A DNA stretch of 64,000 bases, taken from contig JARDYH010000007.1 of assembly GCA_029215795.1 (NCBI GenBank), positions 82,719,763 through 82,783,762 on the forward strand, in the 5' to 3' direction. A program made the translations under genes and the position numbers. The stretch comes from Anniella stebbinsi (taxonomy: Eukaryota; Chordata; Lepidosauria; Squamata; Anniellidae). Of this stretch, positions 54,690 through 64,000 are shown piece after piece; within the stretch, counting starts at the first letter, position 1; each line of letters starts with the position of its first letter. Below the pieces are notes generated by a model, which did not search any database, was not told where the DNA came from, and worked only from the letters and a program-made list of their open reading frames with translations.

Positions 54690-56217
54690 CTGCTTTCCTC
54701 CTCCCAACATTATACAGAACAGCCTGTGGCCAGTATCCCTGCTTGCACGGACAGGTAGGCAAGGCCGTTTGGCTTGCCTAGAACATGCCTGCATCACTTG
54801 CGACTAGAGATGGGTGAAGCTGTCAAATTAAATTTCACTCATTTTTTTAACTATTTTTTTTCCAGAGTTCCACCTTGTTTCCAAATCAGTTTGCGATTTT
54901 TTTTAAAAAAAACACCAAAACCAAAATTTGTACTTATTTTCATGTGTGTTTCTCAAGGGGCATGCATTTTTGCAGGGATGGTTTTCCCTAAGATGAAGCA
55001 TTCTTGCGCACACTTCTCTGTACTATGCACATTTTTGCACACGCTTTTCTGGTCCACGTGCATTTCCGAACACTTTTTTTCTTCCAACGAGTGGACTTTG
55101 ATCACAAACTTTGGGGACGTGCCACCATCGACATTTACCTGAGGTTCTGCTTCATGTTTGGGTAGTGCGAACTTGGTAAGTGAACTGAACTGATTTCTCC
55201 CCTATCTGTACATTGACCCACCAACCATCAATTGTAAATGTCTTTGACATTCCCCCCCCCTATTTTGCAGCAAAACCAAGCCTGGTGGGCATGCATTGCT
55301 GGTTGGCTGTGCTTGCTTGACATCTTACAGCTTGTGCAGGCCTGGCTGAGGCAGTCCATGTTGATGGCTTTGTGCCACTGTTCACACATATACAGTGCCA
55401 AGAGAAGTCTCCCCAGGAGCCAAACTTTGCCCCCTGTGCCACTCCTGTGCCACACTGGTCCCTCAACAAAACAGGCAATTACATTCTGTGGGACAAAGGC
55501 ACCCTCTAGCCTGAATACAGTCAGCTGACCCCACCAGCCAATAAGGGCAAACCAGGCCTTATAAAACCCTCCCATCCAAGTCAGCCCCTCAATTAGAGCG
55601 AGTCATTGCATTGAGTAGCTCCAAGTGATCCCCGAAGACAAGGGTAGAGAATCTTCACTCTGTCCAGGGCTGCATGGCATCATTTGCTCAGGGCCACTTG
55701 CTGTCAATGAGCAAGGCAAAAGCCAATGGTGGACAGGGCCAGAGCTAAAAGTGGGCGGGGTCAGGGCCGGCCCTGCAATTAGGCAGGGTGAGGCAGTCGC
55801 CTCAGACAGCGGACACTGGGAGGCGATCGAAAGGTGTCGGAGGAGAGAGCTGTGTGCCAAGCACCCTGCCCTGTGTCCCCTAAGCTTGCCTGGTGCCTTC
55901 AGGTGTGACAGAGGATGGCTGTCCCCTCACCAGTGTTGAATAAAGATTCAACTGCGGGCCTAGTTGGCTTTTGAACATGGAATAGGAGGGGGCGTCATCT
56001 TGGTCTTCGCCTCAGGCAGAAAAATGTCTTGAGCCAGCCCTGGGTGGAGGAATCCCCTTTTCTCCCTGCAAATCTCTTCTACCCCACCCAGCGATCCACC
56101 AGAGGATGGACAGAGAACTAAAGCTGAAATTAGGCTGGGGAACACACAGAATTAGGCCAAAGGCTGTGTGTGGCCATATAGTGCTCAGCCCTGCCTTCAG
56201 ATGTAACTGACCCTAAA
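54690..56217. other. No gene recognised
   Basis: T-rich at 54840-55080 with repeated gcgcacac/gtgcattt motifs that resemble 60730-60945, so probably old repeat. 55250-55600 and 55600-56210 show no assignable frame. Confidence 0.4.
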
Positions 56218-56352
56218 AGCTGCCTCCAGCGTGGCCTCTGATTGCCAGTAGCTATCCGGGGGGGACTTTCCCATTACCTGCTCCTTGAGTCTCGTAGCTG
56301 GTGATGTCAGGGCACGCACAGCAGAAACTCTACCACTGAGCTATGATCCCGT
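56218..56352 (-). repeat. Second tRNA-derived SINE family, antisense, decayed
   Basis: tctgattgccagtagctatc, attacctgctccttgagtct and actctaccactgagctatga align by eye with the copies at 13558 and 37375. Confidence 0.55.
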
Positions 56353-56489
56353 CTTTCTCCTTCCGCTGTCTTCACTATTTGACCACCAGCCTGCCTTCAC
56401 CCCCCCCCCCATCTGCCACTGGCCTTGTGCATCCTCACTTGTTTGCAGTGAAAGCAGGGCAGCTCTTGCAAGGAATCCAGGGCAGAACA

Positions 56490-56668
56490 CACGATCCTCC
56501 TTTCCATTCCACCCTCACAACAACCCTGTGAGGTAGGTTAGGCTGAGAGTCAGTGACTGTTCCAAAGTCATCCAGTGAGCTTCATGGCCAAGTGGGGACT
56601 AGAACCCAGATCTCCCGAGTTCCAGTCCAACGTGCTAACCACTTCGCCACACTGGCTCTCATATATCG
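56490..56668 (-). repeat. tRNA-derived SINE (squamate type), antisense
   Basis: Reverse complement of the family at 4284-4500: body ctgtgaggtaggttaggctg, B-box ggactagaaccc and head ccactttcgccacac-like sequence are visible. Confidence 0.75.
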
Positions 56669-57479
56669 GTTGAGCAAGTTGAGAATAAAGACTCTTGTGT
56701 TGCCTAGCACATCTCTCTCAGCACTGTGAATGCTACAGGGGGCAACTGCAGTGATGACATGAAGCCAGGGCTCACAGGGACACAATGTCAGCACTTTATT
56801 TATTAGCAAGGATGCTGACATCATCTGCTGCCCTCCCCCTCTCACTTTCCTATTCCCTTGGAGCAAAGCTGCAATCTTCACAGTAGCGGGGGGGATGAAT
56901 TTTCCCAGCAACAATATATTGCTGCCTGTTGCAATGCAAAATATTTAGGGGCAGCTTGGCCTTGAATGGGCAATGAAGACAGATTTGCTTCATCAAAAGG
57001 CCTGCTCCTGGTGGAGAACAAATGGCTAGAATTGGTTTGTTGATATGGAGCAACAGGGCTGCCTGCATTTTTTTGGCCTCTCCTTGTCATGATGCGTGCC
57101 TCCATGTCAAAAGTGACCACTTCACCACTGGGCAAGCGGAGAGAAGGTCGGTCTGCCCTTGCACACCCCATGTGCAACCGTGGCCAAGCCATCACTGGAA
57201 GGACACTGGGTCCACAAAAGCTTCTATCCTAATACATTTGTTAGACTATCACAGCCTTCCCAAACCCGGTGCCCTCCAGATGTTTTGGACAGCAATTTTA
57301 AAGGTGGAGATGGACCCACACGCACTGACAAAGCCGTGAAACCGCCTCGCACCCTCTGCAAGCGACGTGGTTGCATGCTCTCGACACCCCGCTTCGTTTG
57401 TGGCCGCGGCCTCAAAAAGCAGCATGATTTAGAGGAGTTCCGCATGGTTAAAACATCTCCTGTCTGTCCGAAAGGATCA

Positions 57480-58350
57480 GAGAGACAAAAACGACAGAAG
57501 GTGCCATTGGAGAGTTGCCAGGCTGAGACCCGGAGGGCCCCCCCACCTCGCCTGCTCCAGCTCTTCTCAGGGTTGCACAGAGCTGAGAAATCCACCAAGA
57601 AGGGCCTCCCGAGCACCGGGCGAACCATACTTTCTTGGCAGCAGCCGGGGGGGGGGGTGTTCTTACTTAGCTTCACTTCAGCCCATCCAGGGCAACCCCT
57701 GCCCACTCGCGGCCCCCTTCTCTCCCCCCACATCTGTAGCTGCCAGAGAGTCCCCTTGCTCAGGCACGGAGGCACACGGAGAACAGCTTGCAGGAGGCCT
57801 GGCGCCCGGGACGTCAACATTCATCGCAGGGAGAACAGTGCAGCTAAGCGAGCGGCCTCGCCAGCACCTGCCCTTTCCCCATCCAGCTGGTGCTCCCCTC
57901 CTCATCCGCCCCCGCCCACCGCTTTCGGAAACTGGCAGCAGCCGAGACCGTGCTGCCTGCGAGTTGCAGGATCAGGCCACCGAGCGTTGGCTGCCTCTCC
58001 TGCCAGCGTGTTCGAAGCCCTGCTCGAAGCCATCTGCGGAGGACATTTGGTGCGGCCTCACCTCCCCCATCACACTCACTCACACACGCACACACACGCA
58101 CGCACCAAGCTTGCTGGGGAGTTGCTTTTATGCTGACCCAGCCAGCAAGGACAGCTGGCTGTGCGAAAAGCGTAGGAGGGTCAAGGGGGCAGGAGGGTCG
58201 GAGGGGAGAGTGAGGTGGGGTCTTCTGCTCGGAAGGAAAGAAGGAACGGACGCCTGGGGAGACAGGCAAATGCAAAGGGGGGGGAGGGAAGCGAACGGCC
58301 CTGCCGGCTTGCCGAGTCTTTTCAGCAGAGCTGGTGCAATGCAGTGGGGT
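57480..58350. other. GC-rich, CpG-containing stretch, possible CpG island
   Basis: Compared with neighbours, this stretch has many CG steps (for example gctaagcgagcggcctcgcc and gagcaccgggcgaaccatac) and long accidental open frames in several phases. An AC run is at about 58074-58103. It could be the promoter of a neighbouring gene. No coding homology is recognised. Confidence 0.4.
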
Positions 58351-59833
58351 TGATGTACTTGGTGAACATGTGGCAGGCAGGCACAGAAGAGTGCGCACAG
58401 ACACAATCGAGATGAAATGAATTTGACTCGCAAACCAATTCTCGAAATCCAGGGTGCCCGGGCACGGCTATAGGCTTTACCGGGCAGGGTTACATGTGTG
58501 AGAAATGCCTGGAATGAAAGAATTCAGGTTCCTGTGAGTTCCCAAACACCCAGGCACAAAGGAGGCCGCCCCTGCTAGATCTCTGCATGATCGACCGGGC
58601 TGAGCCCGCTGCCATCCAGTCAGGCTTTGCTGGGTGCGGGGAAGCCCACTATGTCTCTGTGTCTGCTCGTGGCTGAATTAACCACTCGCTCCAGATGCAG
58701 AGATGTGGCAGGGGGACTCATTTGCCCTGAGATGGAGGTGGTCCGTATCTTCCCTTTCTGAGTCCCTGCCCCGGGTCACCTCCTTCTGATCAGGAGGAAC
58801 ACCGAAATCACACAGGTGGGCGGACACGTGGCCTCTCCTTATGCCGTGCAGAGGCAAATTTAAAACAAGAGCTCATAGCCCCGTGAGACTCTCCTTTCTT
58901 GCATCTTTGCGCGGCTGTAGCAGAGCTTCAAATTGGAATGCGGCTACATGGGCTCGCGCCTCCATCCCAGTCGGCTGGTCTGCCTCTTCCTGCAGGGGGT
59001 GGGGGAAAGCTCCCCACAGCCAGTGGGCTGAGATGGGAGGAGGCTTTACTGCTTCAAGCGTAGGCACTCAGCTACAGGGTGCTTGCTTTCCCGGCAGGAG
59101 GAGGAAGAGGAATGAGGAATGAGGGCTGGTGAGTGGGCAGGCAGGCAAACACCGGCTGCTGGGCACTTCATTTCCCAACAGGAAGAAGGGGGGAGGCAGT
59201 GAAAGCGATTGCATGCTATCCAGACAGCAGAGAGGACCCAGATGATACAGCAGCATTGAATCAATGTGGGGGGGGGGGAGGGGGGAGCCTACCACAGTGT
59301 TTGACTTACTGGTGAGAGAGAGAGCATATAGCAGAGTTGTGTTTACTGCTATGCCAGAGCCACACAGCTCTATACAACGTGGTTCTCTTTCAGCACTGTG
59401 CCTGCGCCATGCGCTTCCCCTTTATACATCCAGATTGCCAGGTGTCGCGGTTCCGCAAGGCTGGGAGGCCTTGCAGGTTGTAGGTAGATTTAATTAGAAC
59501 TGGTTTGGAATGTCAGGATCAGAGCAGGCTGATCTCTGGCAGGGTTCTCAGGGGAAGTGTAGACGGAAGTAGTTTGCCCCTACTCCCTTGGCCTTGGGGG
59601 CTGTAAGACTTCTGTGGGAAACTGATAGAGTGTTTAAGAAGACGGGGGGCCTGGTTGAAGGAATCCCTGAAATTGTAGAGTCATTTTGGTGAGCTGAACA
59701 GTGCTGCCCTGTTTGGACACAGACATGATTTACAGGACAGAGCCCCTGTCTGTCAAGTGGTTTTGAACAGGCCCACGCCTCCCTTTATAAGCTGGAGCAA
59801 AGGTGAGGAGCCTTTCCTAGGATCATCTTTCGA
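58351..59833. other. No gene recognised
   Basis: Mixed-composition sequence with a G run near 59268-59285. Nothing assignable. Confidence 0.4.
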
Positions 59834-60161
59834 TAGGCTGACCAGATAAAATCCAGGTCAGGGCTCATGTAACTTTAACAGTTGTAAAGAAAAGGGAATT
59901 TCAGCCAGGGTCATTGATATGTAATTAGTTCCTGGTGAAATTCCCTCTTCATCACAACAGTTAAAGGTGCAGGCACTATACTAGAGTGACCATATACAAA
60001 AGAAGGCAGGGCCCCTGCAACTTTAACTGTTGTGATGAAGAGGGCATTTCACCAGGAACTAATTGCATACAAATGACACTGGCTGAAATTCCCTTTTCTC
60101 TACAACTGTTAAAGTTACATGAGCCCTGACCTGGATTTTATCTGGTCACCCTATCTTTCGA
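59825..60161. mobile_element. Compound-palindrome foldback element, complete copy
   Basis: Element 59834-60152, flanked by a perfect ATCTTTCGA duplication. It carries the variant terminal repeat ACCAGATAAAATCCAGGTCA on both ends, like the copy at 22890. Confidence 0.8.
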
Positions 60162-60957
60162 CTCATGGCCTGAAATCCCTCCCTGTTTGGATCTATCATT
60201 GTTTAGGACTTTGAAAGCATGCTGCACGTGGATTCTCTTCTATTTGGACTTTGGATTTCTATAGGACTGTACCATGAAAAGTACTGTGAGGCTTTCATAG
60301 ACTTGAACTCACATTTGCTGTGGATTGTGTGTTTGTGGTCAGCTCAGCATCACGGCAGGCTGGGAGTGACCGTTGGACTTTTCCTTCGTCAGACTCAGGT
60401 GGCAGGGAGTTCCCTGGACTGAAGTGCAAGCACATGTGAATGCTGGAGAGAATGGGACACACAACACATACGCACCCTTACTTTTATGTTAAGTGCCAAT
60501 GATGGCTGGGAATGATGGGAATTGCAGTCCAATGCCTCTGTGGGAAACCAGGTGGGGGAAGGCTGATACATCCAATGTGCAGGCTCAAGGTAATCAGGCT
60601 GGGTCAGACAAGAGAGAACTCTCAAGGCCAAGTCTTACACAAGGGGTGTGCGAATCAGCAAAACTCAAGTTTGCCGAATTTCTCCACACTCCATCTTGAA
60701 GCTCATTCTGACTCGAGGGCATATCAGATGGAGGGCTTTTCTGCCCCCCCCCACATGCAAATCAATCTGTATTTTTGTGCATATTATTCCAAATGAATGC
60801 AACAATTGTGAGCATCTTTGAAAAGCATGCATTCTTCTGTCATTGATTAAAGCCTATTCATGTGCATTTTTCAAAAGCATGCCTTATTTATACGTATTTT
60901 TCAAATATAGTCAACCTATCAAACACCTTTTGGGGGGGTTCCACAAATCACATTGCA

Positions 60958-61538
60958 GGGGGGCGTGGCCTAGCAAAACATGGGATAGGTCGCAAATCCT
61001 TCATCCTCCGAAAGAAGCAGTGAATTAACTGTAAATTCCCTATCTTAAAAGAGCGATTTGTTATATACAAGTCTGCTAAGGAGAGGGGAAAGCTTGCTAA
61101 AGAGACTGCAGCTGGAAGAAGATTTATGATTTTATAACCGGCTTGGCAGAGGGAGGTGACGGACCGACAGCCTTGAAGTACGGTGAAGGTAAATAAAAGA
61201 CGTATATACAATGCTGGCTGATTGAATGGACGCTAGAACGATTGCTAACTTTCAGAAAAGAGCTTTTTGAGCTTTGGAAAACTTTTAAGCTTTCAAGCGT
61301 GGAAAGACTGCTGGTTGTATAACTGAGTGGCTGAGAGGAGGGGCTAACTCTACCCGAGGAGAAACGAAACTAAACGTTTCAGCCGTGGCAATTAAAAGAA
61401 CAATTAAAAGATTATAAGTGATTAAAAGGCTGTTCGGGAGACAGAGAAGCCAGAGGGAGTGACTGAGGGAAAGAGATTTTGATCCCTGGCTTGAAGTGGC
61501 TGTGTGCTTATCGGATAGGCTTGAATAGTGGATGATTT
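60958..61538 (+). promoter_or_regulatory. L1 5' UTR / internal promoter region
   Basis: Non-coding stretch between the L1 5' terminus and the ORF1 start. In L1 elements this region carries the internal RNA polymerase II promoter. No specific factor site is asserted. Confidence 0.6.
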
Positions 61539-62558
61539 ATGAGCAAGAAGAAAATAACTTCTTGGAGTCGACCTAAGGGAGATCGTCCGTCCGATAGAAG
61601 CTACAGACTAGTCCGTACTGATAAAATGTCAGATAAGGATTCTGAAAAGACAAAGAAGCAATCCCCTAGTCATGCCGGAAATGCCAGTGCTAAGACTGGA
61701 ACTAAGCCAGGTGCAATTCCTAAAACAACCACAGGGAGGCAAGCTGACCCAACAGATGAGCTGATTCAGACTATCCAAAAGATGCTGGATCTGGCCATTT
61801 TAAAGCAAGATGGAAATATCGAGCAGGCTTTATTGAAGCAAGAAGAACGATTGGCTAAAAGGATTACCGATTCGCAACAGCAACTCTTGGCAGGACTTCA
61901 AAAGGTGGAGAAAGAAGTTGGAACTTTGCAGGAAGAAACTGGAGAACTAAAGGTTCTATATAAGAAACAAGAGGAACAGCTAACGCATCAGGATTCACGG
62001 CTTATCGCGATGGAAGACAGAGACCGAAGAGCAAATATACGCATAAGATCTTTTGGGGAGCAGCAAGGGGAGACCCTTAATAGTATAAGAGAATTAATCT
62101 TGGCATGGGTCAAACAGCTGGCGCCACAGGAAGATTGGAGAATGGAAGATATTGAGCGGGCCCATAGAGTGGGATTTGGAAAGACAAGAGAGTTCCCAAG
62201 AGACATTATTGTGAAATTTGCTAATTATTACAAAAAAGAAAAATTAATGCAAGCAGTTAGAAGTCAAGGTCAACCAACGCTTCAAGCAACACCAATTGAG
62301 GTCTTCCAGGATTTGTGCCCCCAAACGGTGCAGTGGAGGAAGAGCGTTAGAATCTGCACAGGGGCATTGAAGAAGAAATCGATTTCCTATAATTGGGGAT
62401 ACCCAGTTTTCTTGAGATTTAAGTGGAACGGGAAGCAGCAAAGAATTACATCTTGTGAGCAAGGAATCGAGCTATTGGAGGAGCTGGGCATAATGGATGC
62501 CACATCGGCTGGAGGAGAGAAGCAAGACGAAGGCGCGGCAGGAGGGAGTAATGAATAG
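61539..62558 (+). CDS. L1 ORF1 protein (RNA-binding, coiled-coil chaperone)
   Basis: Complete 339-residue frame. The N terminus is basic and Ser/Thr/Lys-rich (1-70). Residues about 72-160 are heptad-rich (IQKMLDL, LLAGLQKVEKEVGTLQEE), the trimer-forming coiled coil. Then comes the RRM-like domain starting RRANIRIRSFGE (163-174) with the conserved ERAHRVG (206-212), and a C-terminal domain. In L1, ORF1p coats the element RNA in the ribonucleoprotein needed for retrotransposition. The length is like mammalian ORF1p. Methionines at 1 and 30 could both serve as start; the first keeps the basic head. It is undamaged, unlike ORF2. Confidence 0.9.
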   Translation: MSKKKITSWSRPKGDRPSDRSYRLVRTDKMSDKDSEKTKKQSPSHAGNASAKTGTKPGAIPKTTTGRQADPTDELIQTIQKMLDLAILKQDGNIEQALLKQEERLAKRITDSQQQLLAGLQKVEKEVGTLQEETGELKVLYKKQEEQLTHQDSRLIAMEDRDRRANIRIRSFGEQQGETLNSIRELILAWVKQLAPQEDWRMEDIERAHRVGFGKTREFPRDIIVKFANYYKKEKLMQAVRSQGQPTLQATPIEVFQDLCPQTVQWRKSVRICTGALKKKSISYNWGYPVFLRFKWNGKQQRITSCEQGIELLEELGIMDATSAGGEKQDEGAAGGSNE

Positions 62559-62765
62559 AAGATACGGAGGGAGGGTAGACGTTATCCCGGAATGTTGGGC
62601 CGAGTCCCCCCCCCCCTAAGAGTTCTAAGAAGATTGGGACCAATGCCCAGGAAGCTGGTGAGGAGGGGGGTGAAAATGGGGGTGAATGTGGGGGGGAGGG
62701 TTAGGGAGGGGGGGAATGTGTTACACAGAGGGAGACCGACTTAAAGATGTGTGTGAAAGTGAGAG

Positions 62766-64000
62766 ATGGAAAATAAACTTAGATTGGCAACATTGAATGT
62801 TAAAGGGCTAGGAACAGTAATAAAAAGAAAAAGAATTGAAATGTTATTAAAGAACAAAAAAATAGATGTAATTTTTTTGCAGGAAACTCATCAGGCCAAA
62901 GATGGAGTTAATGAGCTTTGAATGAGGGAGGTGGGCGTTTACGAGAAGGCATATGGAACTTCGAAATCGAGAGGGGTGGCAATAATAATTTCAAAAACAT
63001 GTGGTATAACTATTCAAAGTGTAAAGAAAGATAAAAACGGGAGGTTTCTTATTATGTTCTGCAAGTTGGGAGAAGAGGAATATGTATTGGTGAATGTCTA
63101 TGCTCCAAATGGGAAACAAATGGATTTTATTGATGAAGTATTTAACGTGTTGGGAGAAGTGGGTAAAAAGCATATTGTGATGGCAGGTGACTTTAATATG
63201 GTACTAGATATAGGGAAAGATAGGGATAACATACTAAAAGATACTAAGAGGGTGGGGAAGACAGAGTTAAGCAAATTAATGGAAGGGAAAGAATTAATGG
63301 ATGTGTGGAGAGTTTTAAGAGGGGAAGAAAGGAAGTATACCTTCTATTCACAGAGATTCAAGAGCTATTCAAGGATAGATTATATTTTTGTATCAAAAAA
63401 TATGTTACCCAAAATTATAGATTGTGATATTGGAGTTATCAAGGTTACTGACCACGCGTTAATGATAATGGACATGGAAACCAAAAAAGATTATAGACAA
63501 GCGAAGAGCTGGAGATTGGATGTAAGGATGCTGAATAAAAAAGATATAATGGAGAAGATAAAGAAAGAATTGCAGGAAATATGGGAGATTAATGAAAAAG
63601 AGAATAACCGGCAGGACATATTGTGGGATACAATGAAAGCTGTGGTAAGAGGGATTTGTATTAGGGAAAGTTGTACATTAAAAAAACAACAGGAAGCCCA
63701 AAATAAAAAGATTGAAGAGGAGGTAAGGAGTTTGGAAGATAAGTTAAAGGAGACAAAAGATAAACGCCTAATTGCCCAAATTCAAGCTAAGAAAAAGGAA
63801 CTAGAGAAAGAAGAATTAGAACAAGTACAAAAAAATTTGTTGTATTTAAAAAGAGATTTTTTTGAATATAGCAATAGGAATTCAAAGATGCTGGCCAGAT
63901 CCACACAGTTAGAAAAGGCTAAGAATATGATAGGGACAATTAAGGATAAGTCAGGGGATAGTTGTAATTTAATGAAAGATAAATTAAATATATTTAAGGA
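62766..64000 (+). pseudogene. L1 ORF2, endonuclease and start of downstream region, with a premature stop; partial
   Basis: The frame opens MENKLRLATLNVKGL, an APE-type endonuclease start, with the LQETH motif at residues 38-42. A TGA at 62919-62921 interrupts it at codon 52. The same frame then stays open to the window edge and shows VNVYAPN, MAGDFNM, SRIDYIF and TDHALM, the remaining endonuclease motifs, followed by a Lys/Glu-rich linker. ORF2p normally nicks target DNA and reverse-transcribes the element RNA. The reverse-transcriptase domain is beyond the window. The stop implies that this copy is not autonomous unless the base is an assembly error. Confidence 0.85.

Larger units (their letters stand above)
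60958..64000 (+). mobile_element. L1 (LINE-1) retrotransposon, 5' part, continuing past the window
   Basis: A G-run start (GGGGGGCGTGGCC) typical of vertebrate L1 5' ends begins at about 60958. It is followed by about 580 bases of 5' UTR, ORF1 (61539-62558), a 207-base spacer and ORF2 from 62766 to the window edge. The 3' end, poly(A) tail and target-site duplication lie outside the window. The intact ORF1 and clean 5' end suggest a fairly recent, full-length insertion. Confidence 0.85.

Noticed and set aside
57159..58136. 325-codon open frame on the + strand
   Set aside because: It overlaps equally long frames on both strands in a GC-rich stretch, includes poly-Gly and His/Thr runs from microsatellites, and shows no domain. 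It is most likely a by-product of composition.

Overview
This window is nuclear DNA of a non-mammalian amniote, most likely a squamate reptile (lizard or snake). The evidence is a split vertebrate gene with consensus GT-AG introns, a protein closest in my recall to chicken YRK, and a repeat mix of CR1, L2-clade and L1 LINEs, tRNA-derived SINEs and many short palindromic DNA transposons (MITEs). No prokaryotic operon, CRISPR array, rRNA or functional tRNA gene was seen.

The one clear gene lies on the + strand at 31414-49609: a Src-family tyrosine kinase, the FGR/YRK gene. Its exons can be joined base by base: 11 constitutive-position coding exons plus one extra alternative exon, each with acceptor, donor and phase agreeing. 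It gives a complete protein of 541 or 538 residues with N-terminal acylation motif, SH3, SH2, kinase domain and C-terminal regulatory tyrosine. A small spliced-looking 5' UTR exon candidate is at 26031-26092, and a possible poly(A) signal is at 51208.

The main discovery is a pair of intact alternative exons at the SH2-kinase junction. Exon 6A (39983-40147) encodes the version found in chicken YRK and in the brain form of FYN. Exon 6B (41895-42050) encodes the version found in mammalian FGR and resembles the T-cell form of FYN. Both are flanked by good splice sites, share phase, and differ by three codons. One gene therefore contains both the 'YRK' and the 'FGR' form. This suggests that YRK and FGR are one locus, that the FYN-like exon pair is ancestral, and that different lineages kept or use different exons. 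The choice also swaps a glycine-loop cysteine (6B) for glutamine (6A).

The first 31 kb and 50-60.9 kb are mostly transposon debris: degraded CR1 (including one about 3 kb long), L2 fragments, tRNA-SINEs, and at least seven families of inverted-repeat elements. The most distinctive family is a 318-319 bp element, seven copies here, that is a palindrome of palindromes with 9-bp target duplications. A GC-rich stretch at about 57.5-58.35 kb and a cluster of poly(A) signals at about 54.2 kb could belong to neighbouring transcripts that I cannot identify.

The last 3 kb (60958-64000) is the 5' part of an L1 retrotransposon on the + strand: 5' UTR, an intact ORF1 of 339 residues, and ORF2 running off the window, with one premature stop near its start.
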